Source: RFTU01 sp032122355 (GTDB lineage: Bacteria > Pseudomonadota > Gammaproteobacteria > Burkholderiales > Burkholderiaceae_C). Taken from it: a DNA stretch of 43,404 bases. Below the pieces are notes generated by a model that worked only from the letters and a program-made list of their open reading frames with translations, ran no database searches and was not told where the DNA came from. The position numbers were made by a program, and so were the translations under genes. The stretch covers positions 1 to 43,404 of the forward strand of contig JAUMCS010000039.1 of NCBI GenBank assembly GCA_032122355.1, given 5' to 3'. This document shows positions 9,115 to 17,117 of this stretch, piece by piece; position 1 is the stretch's first letter, and each line of letters opens with the position of its first letter.

Positions 9115-10320
9115 ATGAAGAAAACGTATTCATTTCCCACACCTTGCAGCACTTCTCGCGCACGTATTTTGGCGTTTGGCGGTTGGTTCGCCGGTTTGCT
9201 AGCTACTACTGTTCAACAGGCTGTTGCTCAAGTGCAAAACTTACCGGGTGGGCCTGCTGTTAACCAGCTTAATATGCACCCACCGGTAACTCGAATCGCG
9301 GCTGAATTGTCGGGTTTGCATATCGCCATGCTGATTATTTGTTTGGTGATATTCGTGGGTGTTTTCGGAGTGATGTTCTACTCTATTTTCAAGCATCGTA
9401 AATCCAAAGGATTTAAACCCGCAAAATTCCACGAAAGTGTGGCGGTTGAAATAGCTTGGACGCTAGCTCCCATGTTGATTGTGATTGGTATGGGTGCCAT
9501 GGCCACTCGCACTGTGGTGTCCATGAAAGACACCACCAATGCCGACATCACCATCAAGGCAACTGGCTACCAGTGGAAGTGGGGTTACGACTACCTTAAG
9601 GGTCCAGGCGAGGGTATACAGTTCTTTTCCACCCTTGATGCCAGCCACCGCGCTATGTCTGACTCTGGCAAGCCACAACCCACCAACGATTATTTGCTTA
9701 AAGTAGATAACGCATTGGTGGTTCCTGTGAATAAAAAAATCCGCATTATCACCACGGCTAATGACGTAATTCATGCGTGGATGGTTCCTGCCTTTGGTGT
9801 GAAACAAGATGCCATCCCGGGTTTTGTGCGTGACACCTGGTTCCGTGCTGAAAAAACGGGTGACTTCTACGGTCAATGTGCTGAACTTTGCGGCAAAGAG
9901 CATGCTTATATGCCTATCCACGTCAAAGTTGTCACTGATGAGGAGTACGCCCAGTGGGTTGATGCCGAAAAGAAAAAATTAGCAGCCAAAGCCGATGACC
10001 CCAACAAAGTTTGGCAACTGCAAGATTTGGCCGCCCGCGGTGAGAAGGTCTACAATGCCAACTGTGCAGCTTGTCACCAAGCCAGCGGTATGGGTGCCGG
10101 CCCTATCAAGGCACTCGTGGGTTCTGCAGTTGTTTTGGATGCCGACAAAACTCAGATGATCAAGGTGTTGCTCAATGGTCAAAATAACGGTGCAATGCCT
10201 GCTTGGAAGCAATTGTCAGATACTGATTTGGCCGCTGTGATGACATTCGCTAAAAATGCCTGGACCAATCAAACCGGCCAAATCGTGCAGCCTGCCGAAG
10301 TGCTTTCTGCTCGTCAGTAA
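9115..10320 (+). CDS. coxB: Cytochrome c oxidase subunit II with fused cytochrome c domain (CoxB)
   Basis: Subunit II takes electrons from cytochrome c through the CuA centre. Residues 1-39 are a signal-like leader ending AVAQ; two membrane helices follow at about 68-90 and 113-133. The CuA ligands are H220, C255, E257, C259, H263 and M266 (in CAELCGKEHAYM). An extra C-terminal domain carries a heme c site, CAACH at 317-321, with the likely axial Met in GAMPAW (M361). Subunit II with a fused c-type domain is the Cox/caa3-like arrangement common in Burkholderiales. The start at 9115 has no clear Shine-Dalgarno; the nearby ATG at 9101 runs into a stop. Confidence 0.96.
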   Translation: MKKTYSFPTPCSTSRARILAFGGWFAGLLATTVQQAVAQVQNLPGGPAVNQLNMHPPVTRIAAELSGLHIAMLIICLVIFVGVFGVMFYSIFKHRKSKGFKPAKFHESVAVEIAWTLAPMLIVIGMGAMATRTVVSMKDTTNADITIKATGYQWKWGYDYLKGPGEGIQFFSTLDASHRAMSDSGKPQPTNDYLLKVDNALVVPVNKKIRIITTANDVIHAWMVPAFGVKQDAIPGFVRDTWFRAEKTGDFYGQCAELCGKEHAYMPIHVKVVTDEEYAQWVDAEKKKLAAKADDPNKVWQLQDLAARGEKVYNANCAACHQASGMGAGPIKALVGSAVVLDADKTQMIKVLLNGQNNGAMPAWKQLSDTDLAAVMTFAKNAWTNQTGQIVQPAEVLSARQ

Positions 10321-10359
10321 TTTATCTTTATATATCGCATTCTTCTTGAAGGAACACTC

Positions 10360-11982
10360 ATGAGTGCAGTTTTAGATCACAACGGCCATGCTGGCCACGA
10401 TGACCACTCCCATGATCACCCAACTGGCTGGCGCCGCTGGGTTTTTGCGACCAATCACAAAGATATCGGGACGCTTTATTTGCTGTTTAGTTTCACTATG
10501 CTCATGATTGGTGGCTTGTTGGCATTGTTTATTCGTCTTGAATTATTTCAACCCGGTTTGCAATATGTGAATCCTGAGTTATTTAACTCATTCACCACTA
10601 TGCACGGTTTGATCATGGTGTTTGGTGCCATCATGCCGGCTTTTGTGGGTTTTGCTAACTGGATGCTGCCCCTGCAAATCGGTGCATCCGATATGGCCTT
10701 TGCGCGTATGAATAACTTCAGCTTCTGGTTGATGATTCCCGCTGCATTGATGCTGGTATCTAGCTTCTTTATGCCCGGTGGTGCCCCCGCTGCCGGCTGG
10801 ACCCTATACGCTCCGCTTTCTTTGCAAATGGGCCCCTCTATGGATGCGGGCATTTTTGCGATGCATATCTTGGGCGCATCCTCTATCATGGGCTCCATCA
10901 ATATCATCGTCACCATTCTCAATATGCGTGCCCCTGACATGACATTGATGAAAATGCCATTGTTTGCTTGGACTTGGCTGATTACTGCTTACTTACTCAT
11001 TGCCGTCATGCCTGTTTTGGCTGGTGCCATCACCATGACCCTGACAGATCGTCATTTCGGTACGAGCTTTTTTAATCCTGCCGGTGGTGGTGACCCCGTG
11101 ATGTACCAGCATATTTTCTGGTTCTTTGGTCACCCTGAGGTGTACATCATGATATTGCCTGCATTTGGCATTGTCAGTGCCATCATTCCTGCTTTTGCGC
11201 GTAAAAAATTGTTTGGATACACATCGATGGTGTATGCAACTGCATCCATTGCAATTTTGTCATTCATTGTTTGGGCTCACCACATGTTTACCACGGGTAT
11301 GCCGGTGACAGGGCAGCTGTTTTTCATGTATGCCACCATGCTGATTGCGGTACCTACCGGTGTGAAGGTATTTAATTGGATAGCCACCATGTGGAGGGGT
11401 TCCATGACCTTTGAAACCCCTATGCTTTTTGCCGTGGGTTTCTTGTTTGTATTCACAATGGGTGGTTTTACCGGACTCATTTTGGCGATGGCCCCTATTG
11501 ATATCCAATTGCAAGATACTTATTACGTAGTTGCACACTTCCACTATGTGTTGGTGGCGGGTTCGTTATTTTCCATGTTCGCCGCAGTGTATTACTGGGG
11601 CCCAAAATGGACAGGTGTAATGTACAGCGAATTCCGTGGTAAGTTACATTTCTGGGGTTCATTGATATTCTTCAATATCACTTTCTTCCCCATGCACTTC
11701 TTGGGCTTGGCAGGAATGCCCCGTCGCTATGCCGACTATCCCATGCAATTTGCCGATTTCAACGCCATTGCTTCCGTAGGTGCACTGGGCTTTGGTTTGA
11801 TGCAAGTTTACTTCTTCCTGGCTGTCGTTGTGCCCATGATGCGCGGTAAGGGCGCACCTGCACCGCAAAAGCCTTGGGAAGGTGCAGAAGGCCTAGAGTG
11901 GGAAGTTCCTTCACCCGCTCCTTTCCATACCTTTGAAGTTCCACCCAAGTTGGATATTACTGCCACTAAAGTGATTGGTTAA
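10360..11982 (+). CDS. coxA: Cytochrome c oxidase subunit I (CoxA)
   Basis: This is the catalytic subunit of the aa3 oxidase, with 12 expected membrane helices. It holds heme a, heme a3 and CuB. Ligands can be read: H82 and H395 for heme a, H258 (with Y262 of HPEVY forming the cross-link), H307 and H308 for CuB, and H393 for heme a3 (VAHFHYV). K336 in PTGVKVFNW marks the K proton channel, and E260 and D111 the D channel. The N-terminus is rich in histidine (residues 7-20), as in many beta-proteobacterial homologues. AAGGA precedes the ATG. It follows coxB by 39 bases. Confidence 0.98.
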   Translation: MSAVLDHNGHAGHDDHSHDHPTGWRRWVFATNHKDIGTLYLLFSFTMLMIGGLLALFIRLELFQPGLQYVNPELFNSFTTMHGLIMVFGAIMPAFVGFANWMLPLQIGASDMAFARMNNFSFWLMIPAALMLVSSFFMPGGAPAAGWTLYAPLSLQMGPSMDAGIFAMHILGASSIMGSINIIVTILNMRAPDMTLMKMPLFAWTWLITAYLLIAVMPVLAGAITMTLTDRHFGTSFFNPAGGGDPVMYQHIFWFFGHPEVYIMILPAFGIVSAIIPAFARKKLFGYTSMVYATASIAILSFIVWAHHMFTTGMPVTGQLFFMYATMLIAVPTGVKVFNWIATMWRGSMTFETPMLFAVGFLFVFTMGGFTGLILAMAPIDIQLQDTYYVVAHFHYVLVAGSLFSMFAAVYYWGPKWTGVMYSEFRGKLHFWGSLIFFNITFFPMHFLGLAGMPRRYADYPMQFADFNAIASVGALGFGLMQVYFFLAVVVPMMRGKGAPAPQKPWEGAEGLEWEVPSPAPFHTFEVPPKLDITATKVIG

Positions 11983-12035
11983 TTTTTAATCGAACATACG
12001 CCCATAACTTTCACCTTAACCGAGAGCAAATTTTT

Positions 12036-12152
12036 ATGTCATCCAGCTCCAAACAACGTCAAGCTAATCGTCGATTGGGCTGGATATTGTTGTCTGTGGC
12101 TCTGATATTTGCGCTCGGTTTTGTGATGAAAATTGTTTTATTGGGTCCGTGA
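12036..12152 (+). CDS. Small cytochrome oxidase assembly protein (38 residues)
   Basis: This short ORF encodes 38 residues: a polar, basic N-terminus (MSSSSKQRQANRRLG) and one membrane helix (WILLSVALIFALGF then VMKIVLLGP). Its position between coxA and ctaG, its size and its arginine-then-helix layout match the small 'cytochrome oxidase assembly protein' annotated at this place in Burkholderiales. The exact role is unknown; a part in oxidase assembly is inferred from location. No strong Shine-Dalgarno is seen. It is easily missed by gene finders because of its size. Confidence 0.8.
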   Translation: MSSSSKQRQANRRLGWILLSVALIFALGFVMKIVLLGP

Positions 12153-12164
12153 TGGGTGTGAACT

Positions 12165-12833
12165 ATGATTGAACCCCATACTTCATCATCGTCAGTAAAA
12201 AGCATAGTACCTAGGTGGTTGCAAATAGCCAATCGCCGAATGGTGACTAAATTGTTGGTGATGTGTCTGGTGATGTTTGGTTTCGGTTATGCATTGGTTC
12301 CGATTTACAACGCTATTTGTACGGCACTGGGTATTAACGTGCTTTCATTATCTGAGCGCGTAGCTGCGGCTGGTTTATCTGGCACCTTCGGTAGTCAAGG
12401 GTTAAAGTCGGCGGGCATCCAAAACAGTCAGGTCGATACATCGCGTTTGATTACTATTGAATTTGATGCTAATGCTCGCGGTCCATGGGATTTCAAACCT
12501 GCACAACGATCGATTCAAGTGCACCCAGGTCAAATGGCTACCGTGATGTATGAATTCCGAAATTTACAAAACAGAACGATGGCGGCGCAGGCTATTCCCA
12601 GTTATGCTCCTAAGCAAGCCAGCCCACACTTTAACAAGCTGGAATGCTTTTGTTTTAATGAATATACATTAGCACCGGGCGAATCCAAAGAATGGCCAGT
12701 GGTATTCGTGATTGATCCTAAGCTACCCAAAGATGTCAATACGATTACACTGAGCTATACATTCTTTGAAGTTCCGGGTAAGGGACTTGTGAATAAATCC
12801 GCCGCTGTGCCGCGCCCTGAGATTTCATTGTGA
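12165..12833 (+). CDS. ctaG: Cytochrome c oxidase assembly protein CtaG (Cox11 family)
   Basis: CtaG/Cox11 delivers copper to the CuB site of subunit I. It is a 222-residue protein with one N-terminal membrane helix (about 27-46) and a periplasmic Ig-like copper-binding domain. The CFCF motif at 161-164 holds the copper thiols, and C52 near the helix is the third conserved cysteine. The segments RGPWDFKP and AIPSYAP and the TITLSYTFFEVP end are typical of the family. It starts 12 bases after the small assembly ORF and overlaps the next gene at its stop. Confidence 0.96.
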   Translation: MIEPHTSSSSVKSIVPRWLQIANRRMVTKLLVMCLVMFGFGYALVPIYNAICTALGINVLSLSERVAAAGLSGTFGSQGLKSAGIQNSQVDTSRLITIEFDANARGPWDFKPAQRSIQVHPGQMATVMYEFRNLQNRTMAAQAIPSYAPKQASPHFNKLECFCFNEYTLAPGESKEWPVVFVIDPKLPKDVNTITLSYTFFEVPGKGLVNKSAAVPRPEISL

Positions 12834-13078
12834 ACGATAGCCAAGATTCACTTTCAGAGTTTCGAGAGGCCGTTGCGCGCAAGGGCTCATTTTGGCAAAC
12901 CGTGAAGGCAGTTTCATGGTCATTTTTGGGTATACGGCAATCTAGTGCTTACGCTCATGATGTGCAAAAGCTCAATCCTTTGCATGTGATCGTGGTAGGT
13001 ATACTGGCTGCCATTCTTTTTGTTTTGGCCATTGTTGCCCTGGTGCAATGGGTGGTTCATAGTGGTGTGGCTGCCTAG
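12830..13078 (+). CDS. DUF2970 small membrane protein
   Basis: This 82-residue protein has an amphipathic N-terminal part (FWQTVKAVSWSFLGIR) and one C-terminal membrane helix (HVIVVGILAAILFVLAIVALV). The sequence and its place between ctaG and coxC match the DUF2970 family. Function is unknown; a role in oxidase assembly or stability is inferred from context. The GTG start at 12830 overlaps the ctaG stop (GTGA), indicating coupled translation. Confidence 0.88.
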   Translation: MNDSQDSLSEFREAVARKGSFWQTVKAVSWSFLGIRQSSAYAHDVQKLNPLHVIVVGILAAILFVLAIVALVQWVVHSGVAA

Positions 13079-13139
13079 CCGGGCATTGCCTACTAGCGTA
13101 AGGGTTTTGTTAGAGTTTTGAATAGAGGAGAGAAATAAG

Positions 13140-14024
13140 ATGTCAGCAGCGACACCATCCGGGGTAACTCCCCATTACTATGTGCCAGGCCCATCCCGTC
13201 ATCCGGCGATGGCATCTTTTGGGCTATTTTTTGTGATTTTAGGCGCTGGCCAGTGGATCAATGGCATCACTTGGGGTAAGTACAGCCTGATTTTTGGTTT
13301 GTTGTGGTGGGCGGTGGTTTTGAAACAATGGTTTTCTGACGCCATACGTGAAAGTGAAAGTGGCCTTTACAGTAAACGCATTGATGTATCGTACCGTTGG
13401 AGTATGAGTTGGTTTATTTTCAGTGAAGTGATGTTCTTTGCTGCTTTCTTTGGCGCACTCTACTGGGCTCGTGTACATTCTGTACCTATGTTAGGCAACC
13501 TAGAGCACCAAATCATTTGGCCTGATTTCAAAGCCTTGTGGCCGAGTTCGGGTGTGGGTATTACGGCCTCTCCAGCTGGTACTGTTGAGCCCTTTGCTGT
13601 GATGGGGCCGTGGCCACTACCTACCATCAATACCGCTTTGTTATTGACCTCGGGTGCTACCCTGACCGTAGCTCACCACGCGTTACTAGCCGGTGAGCGT
13701 GGCAAGACATTGCGTTGGATGTGGGCTACCGTATTTTTGGGCGCAGCCTTCGTTTGTGTTCAAGGTTACGAATATTTTCACGCTTACAGTGATTTGAACC
13801 TGAAGCTCAGTTCGGGTGTTTTTGGTTCCACTTTCTACATGCTCACGGGTTTTCATGGTTTCCATGTATTGGTTGGGATGTTGATGCTGTTATTCATCAC
13901 CTTGCGTTTACACAAAGGTCATTTTTCGGCGGAAAACCATTTTGGCTTTGAGGGTGCTGCGTGGTATTGGCACTTTGTGGATGTTGTTTGGTTGGGCTTG
14001 TACTTCTTGGTGTATTGGCTGTAA
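13140..14024 (+). CDS. coxC: Cytochrome c oxidase subunit III (CoxC)
   Basis: Subunit III is the seven-helix lipid-binding subunit that stabilises the catalytic core of the oxidase. Recognisable parts are the N-terminal HYYVPGPSRHPAMAS, the helix-rich body (WSMSWFIFSEVMFFAAFFGALYW read in pieces), the GFHGFHVLVGM segment, and the C-terminal WYWHFVDVVWLGLYFLVYW. It is 294 residues, slightly longer than average because of a loop around residues 118-150. GGAGAG lies 8-9 bases before the ATG. It is the last gene of the oxidase operon and is followed by a strong terminator. Confidence 0.97.
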   Translation: MSAATPSGVTPHYYVPGPSRHPAMASFGLFFVILGAGQWINGITWGKYSLIFGLLWWAVVLKQWFSDAIRESESGLYSKRIDVSYRWSMSWFIFSEVMFFAAFFGALYWARVHSVPMLGNLEHQIIWPDFKALWPSSGVGITASPAGTVEPFAVMGPWPLPTINTALLLTSGATLTVAHHALLAGERGKTLRWMWATVFLGAAFVCVQGYEYFHAYSDLNLKLSSGVFGSTFYMLTGFHGFHVLVGMLMLLFITLRLHKGHFSAENHFGFEGAAWYWHFVDVVWLGLYFLVYWL

Positions 14025-14049
14025 ACCAAAGTTTATAATCAACACGCAT

Positions 14050-14080
14050 AAAAAAAGGCTTCGTTAAGAAGCCTTTTTTT
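14050..14080 (+). terminator. Rho-independent terminator after coxC
   Basis: A GGCTTC/GAAGCC stem (14057-14062 with 14068-14073, loop of 5) is flanked by seven A and seven T, which lengthen the stem and give a U-tract on either strand. It ends the cox operon and can also stop transcription of the DUF3501 cluster coming from the right. Confidence 0.93.
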
Positions 14081-14116
14081 GTTCGCAGGAATGTGTAACA
14101 GTGGATATAGTAGATA

Positions 14117-14702
14117 TCAATCAGCGTGTAAATCACCTGCGAGCATAGCTAGGGTTTGATCAGTTATCAAGGTATGAGCAGGGTAATTCAGGTGATCACA
14201 GCCGAGTTTAACCGCTGCACCGGCCCTGATGGCGTGGCGTGTGGCATCATCAAATTCAAACCGAACAAAATGTACAGATGAGGTTTTTTCCTCGTTCTCG
14301 CGGTCTAAATCCTCATCAGCAATGGCGTATACCCTTGTGTGGCCTTCGACCTCCACAAACATACGGTCTTCCACGCCTATGAGACGAGCCAGTTCGCGTT
14401 TGCGTTCGTGCGGGTCTGAATATTCAATCAGCAGGGTGGCTTTCCAGTTGGTTCCATCCGGTACGAGGGGGGCATAAGCGTCAATCTCACTTTGAATGCC
14501 TTCTTCATCAAAAATTTTTTCGATGTGTAGCATCTCTTGGATTTGCCTGCGAATGGTGGTTTCATCCTCAAATTGCAGCGTCATGTGTTCGCCCAACTGC
14601 ACGGTGCGGATTTTGCGGTGGGCGATAGCCTCAGGTTTGCTGGATTGCCGAATTTTGGCGTAACGTTCAAGGCTGAGTAGGTTGTCTTTTTGAATGGCTG
14701 GC
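14117..14702 (-). CDS. DUF3501 family protein (5' end lost in an assembly gap)
   Basis: The GTG at 14602 is not the true start: the frame continues upstream for 33 more codons with the conserved segments NLLSLERYAKIR and PEAIAHRKIRTVQLGEH, and then enters the N run. The rest matches DUF3501: TLQFEDETTIRRQIQEMLHIEKIF, PLVPDGTNWKATLLIEY, then EVEGHTRVYAIADEDLDREN and EKTSSVHFVRFEF. About 195 residues are visible, and probably only a few are missing. Function is unknown. The gene is the last of a minus-strand cluster with a two-cluster Fe-S protein and rubrerythrin, which suggests a shared redox role. Confidence 0.9.
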
Positions 14703-14736
14703 NNNNNNNNNNNNNNNNNNNNNNNNNNNNNNNNNN
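14703..14736. other. Assembly gap (34 N)
   Basis: This run of 34 N covers the start of the DUF3501 gene and the spacer to the Fe-S protein gene, whose stop codon is at 14738-14740. The unequal length (34 rather than 10) may be a mate-pair estimate. Confidence 0.95.
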
Positions 14737-14737
14737 T

Positions 14738-16087
14738 TTAACGTTGCAATCCGTAAGCCTTACGCACCAGTGTCAAGGGGTGTTCTAAGGCCGCAGGCGG
14801 AGTGCCGGCATCGGTCATGCCTTGCGCTATGTGGTGGCCGGCTAGTGCACAGTCACTACTGATCACATCGGGTTGATCTTTGGCCATGGCTTTGAACACA
14901 GGCTTACCAATTTTCATGGCCATCGCATGAGTGCCGACTTTCACCCCATAGGTACCTGCATGACCCGAGCAACGTTCAACGGTATTGAGTTCAACCCGAA
15001 CTTTAGTGCCAATCAGTTTGAACATTTCCTCAGTTTTGCGACCGATATTTTGAACGCGTCCGTGGCAGGGTATGTGATAGCTAACTTTACCTAAAGCATC
15101 TTTAAAGTCAGTTTGGAGTAAGCCATCACGGTGCCTTAGCATCAAATACTCAAAGGGGTCCATCATGGCTTCTTTAACCAGTTGAGTCTCCGGGCAATCG
15201 GGAAAAAGCAGGGGGATTTCTTGTTTGAACATAAGTGTGCAGGAAGGTACCGCACTCAAAATGGCATAGCCCTCGCGAGCATAACGAGCCAGTACTGGGA
15301 TGTTTTTTTCTTTGCTTTTTGCCACACTATCGAGATCGCCCAATTCAAATTTGGGCATGCCACAGCAAGATTCTTTCTCCACAATTTCGTAGGGAATGTT
15401 GTTGTGATCCAAGATGCGAAGCAGATCATGACCTATGCCAGGTTCGTTGTAATTGATGTAGCATGTCGAGAAAATGGCTACTTTGCCTTTGGTTCTCTCT
15501 CCGTTAGTAACCATTTGCGAGGCCGATTTTGCAGCACTCCAGCGGAAGCGTTTCGATGCAAGTTCAGGCATCCATGCATGGGCATCCACACCGAGTTGCT
15601 TTTCCATCATGTTTCTAGCAAGCTTAGTTTTGTTCACTGCATTGACTGTTTGCACCACGATGGGGATGCCTGCAAATTGGCCATGAACATCGGTAGAGGC
15701 CAAGAATCGTTCGCTGAATTTGGTGCCGCCATTTTTGAATTTGATGGCTTTGGCACGTAGCATGGTGTGTGGGAAGTCAAGATTCCATTCATGCGGAGGC
15801 ACGTATGGGCATTTCGTGAGGTAGCACAGATCACACAAATAACACTGATCTACTACCTTCCAGTAATCTTTTTTATTGACGCCATCGACTTCCATCGTAG
15901 GTGATTCGTCCACTAAGTCAAACAAAGTGGGAAAGCTTTGGCAAAGGCTTACACAACGGCGGCAGCCGTGACAAATATCAAACACGCGCTCCATTTCCTC
16001 AAAGCATTTAGATTCATCATAAAAATCAGGATTTTGCCAATCAACAGGATGCCTGGTTGGAGCTTCTAGGTTGCCTTCTTTGCTCAT
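14738..16087 (-). CDS. Heterodisulfide reductase-related Fe-S protein (GlpC-like, two [4Fe-4S] clusters)
   Basis: This 449-residue protein has two [4Fe-4S] motifs near the N-terminus: C39-x2-C42-x2-C45-x3-C49 (ICHGCRRCVSLC) and C82-x2-C85-x2-C88-x4-C93. Two cysteine-rich CCG-type segments follow, one with ESCCGMPKFELGD and one degenerate, with RCSGHAGTYG. This layout is that of GlpC and HdrD-like electron-transfer subunits. No catalytic partner such as GlpA is nearby. It lies between rubrerythrin (upstream) and DUF3501 (downstream) on the same strand, an order I recognise from other betaproteobacteria. A role in electron delivery to rubrerythrin is inferred only. AAAGGA precedes the ATG at 16087. 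Confidence 0.88.
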   Translation of the reverse strand: MSKEGNLEAPTRHPVDWQNPDFYDESKCFEEMERVFDICHGCRRCVSLCQSFPTLFDLVDESPTMEVDGVNKKDYWKVVDQCYLCDLCYLTKCPYVPPHEWNLDFPHTMLRAKAIKFKNGGTKFSERFLASTDVHGQFAGIPIVVQTVNAVNKTKLARNMMEKQLGVDAHAWMPELASKRFRWSAAKSASQMVTNGERTKGKVAIFSTCYINYNEPGIGHDLLRILDHNNIPYEIVEKESCCGMPKFELGDLDSVAKSKEKNIPVLARYAREGYAILSAVPSCTLMFKQEIPLLFPDCPETQLVKEAMMDPFEYLMLRHRDGLLQTDFKDALGKVSYHIPCHGRVQNIGRKTEEMFKLIGTKVRVELNTVERCSGHAGTYGVKVGTHAMAMKIGKPVFKAMAKDQPDVISSDCALAGHHIAQGMTDAGTPPAALEHPLTLVRKAYGLQR

Positions 16088-16140
16088 GATGAATCCTTTA
16101 TGTGAGTGTTTTGTTATTTTGCGTTGTCAGCTAACTCGGA

Positions 16141-16160
16141 TTGGGGGGTATCCCCCCCAA
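16141..16160 (-). promoter_or_regulatory. Intercistronic G/C hairpin between rubrerythrin and the Fe-S gene
   Basis: TTGGGGGG and CCCCCCAA form a perfect 8-bp stem with a 4-base loop in the 85-base spacer after rubrerythrin. There is no T tract on the minus-strand side, so it is not a classic terminator. It could protect the rubrerythrin 3' end or dampen downstream expression. Confidence 0.5.
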
Positions 16161-16172
16161 CCGGTTTAAGAA

Positions 16173-16595
16173 TTAATCGACCAAAGCATCTAATGCTTTT
16201 TGATAACGGTTGGCGTGTGAACGCTCGGCTTTGGCAAGCGTTTCAAACCAATCGGCTATTTCATCGAAGCCTTCTTCACGTGCAGTTTTGGCCATGCCAG
16301 GGTACATGTCGGTGTACTCGTGGGTTTCACCAGCCACTGCTGCCATGAGATTTTGACGGCTGCTACCGATAGGCAGACCAGTTGCTGGGTCTCCAGAGCC
16401 TTGCTCTAGGAATTCTAGGTGGCCGTGTGCATGGCCAGTTTCACCTTCGGCAGTAGAGCGGAACAATGCAGCCACATCATTCTGGCCTTCAACATCAGCC
16501 TTGTTTGCGAAGTACAAATAGCGACGGTTGGCTTGGGATTCGCCTGCAAATGCATCTTTCAGATTTTTCTCGGTTTTGGTACCTTTGATTGTCAT
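16173..16595 (-). CDS. Rubrerythrin-type diiron protein without rubredoxin domain
   Basis: Rubrerythrins are ferritin-like diiron proteins that reduce peroxide. The four-helix ligands are visible: E in KDAFAGESQANRRYL, ExxH in AEGETGHAHGHLEF, GETHEY, and ExxH in KAERSHANRYQ. The protein is 140 residues and stops at ALDALVD, so it lacks the C-terminal rubredoxin domain with CxxC pairs. It is a short 'erythrin' form that needs an outside electron donor. The start at 16595 is chosen because GGAG at 16602-16605 is 6 bases away; an ATG at 16601 overlaps that site, and the longer frame adds no conserved sequence. It is the first gene of the cluster. Confidence 0.92.
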   Translation of the reverse strand: MTIKGTKTEKNLKDAFAGESQANRRYLYFANKADVEGQNDVAALFRSTAEGETGHAHGHLEFLEQGSGDPATGLPIGSSRQNLMAAVAGETHEYTDMYPGMAKTAREEGFDEIADWFETLAKAERSHANRYQKALDALVD

Positions 16596-16623
16596 TGTCA
16601 TCTCCAAAAGGGGGTTGAGTGAT

Positions 16624-16646
16624 ATTGCCATTCGAAATTTGGCAAT
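16624..16646 (-). promoter_or_regulatory. Palindromic candidate operator upstream of rubrerythrin
   Basis: ATTGCCA and TGGCAAT form a perfect 7-bp inverted repeat around a 9-base centre that itself contains TTCGAA. It ends 29 bases before the rubrerythrin ATG. Immediately upstream is a possible -10 (TATACC on the minus strand, 16654-16649). A palindrome over the expected transcription start suits a repressor site. The regulator is unknown. Confidence 0.5.
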
Positions 16647-16784
16647 GGGGTATAGCGTACACTGAATGAGGCAGGCTTATGATTGAAAAATTTAATATTT
16701 GAATTAGTCTGATCCTATGCAAGCAGAAAATTCCAGTGAGCTTTGAGATGAATTGACGTGATTTAGAGTGATAATTATCCTAGG

Positions 16785-16861
16785 CTGTCCGTAGCTCAAC
16801 TGGATAGAGCAGCTGCCTTCTAAGCAGCAGGTCGGGGGTTCGAGTCCCTCCGGGCAGGCCA
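16785..16861 (+). tRNA. tRNA-Arg (anticodon TCT)
   Basis: A full cloverleaf can be drawn. The acceptor CTGTCCG (16785-16791) pairs with CGGGCAG (16851-16857) with one G-T wobble. The D arm is GCTC...GAGC. The anticodon stem GCTGC/GCAGC encloses the loop CTTCTAA with anticodon TCT at 16819-16821. The T arm encloses TTCGAGT. The discriminator is G, and CCA is encoded (16859-16861). It reads AGA codons. Confidence 0.97.
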
Positions 16862-16889
16862 TTTTTACCGATTGTACTTTTTCAACAAC

Positions 16890-17117
16890 ATGGTCGATCC
16901 ACATCCACTGGTTGCCCGCATTGAGCAATTGTTAGCACGATACCAAGAGCTCGAAAAAAAACATCTCAGTGTTTGCAATGAACTTAGTTTGGCGCAAGCT
17001 GAAAGTGTTGCGCTACGAAGCAAATTAAAGCAGGTACAGATTCGCATGCATCATCTGCTCGAAAGTTTGCCCACACTCGAAACCTCTTCACCATCCTCAA
17101 ACCATGAAACCTATTGA
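16890..17117 (+). CDS. Small coiled-coil protein upstream of zapA (TIGR02449-like)
   Basis: This 75-residue protein is mostly one heptad-rich helix (LVARIEQLLARYQELEKKHL ... NELSLAQAESVALRSKLKQV). It lies immediately before zapA and overlaps it by 14 bases. A short coiled-coil gene at this place is common in beta- and gammaproteobacteria (TIGR02449 family) and is sometimes likened to ZapB. A part in cell division is inferred from position. The ATG at 16890 is chosen over the TTG at 16872, which is only 10 bases past the tRNA. There is no clear Shine-Dalgarno. Confidence 0.75.
   Translation: MVDPHPLVARIEQLLARYQELEKKHLSVCNELSLAQAESVALRSKLKQVQIRMHHLLESLPTLETSSPSSNHETY

Noticed and set aside
16753..16781. 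TTGACG / TATCCT pair at 17 bp as the tRNA-Arg promoter
   Set aside because: The start of transcription would fall inside the mature tRNA (16785), which is not workable for a tRNA precursor.
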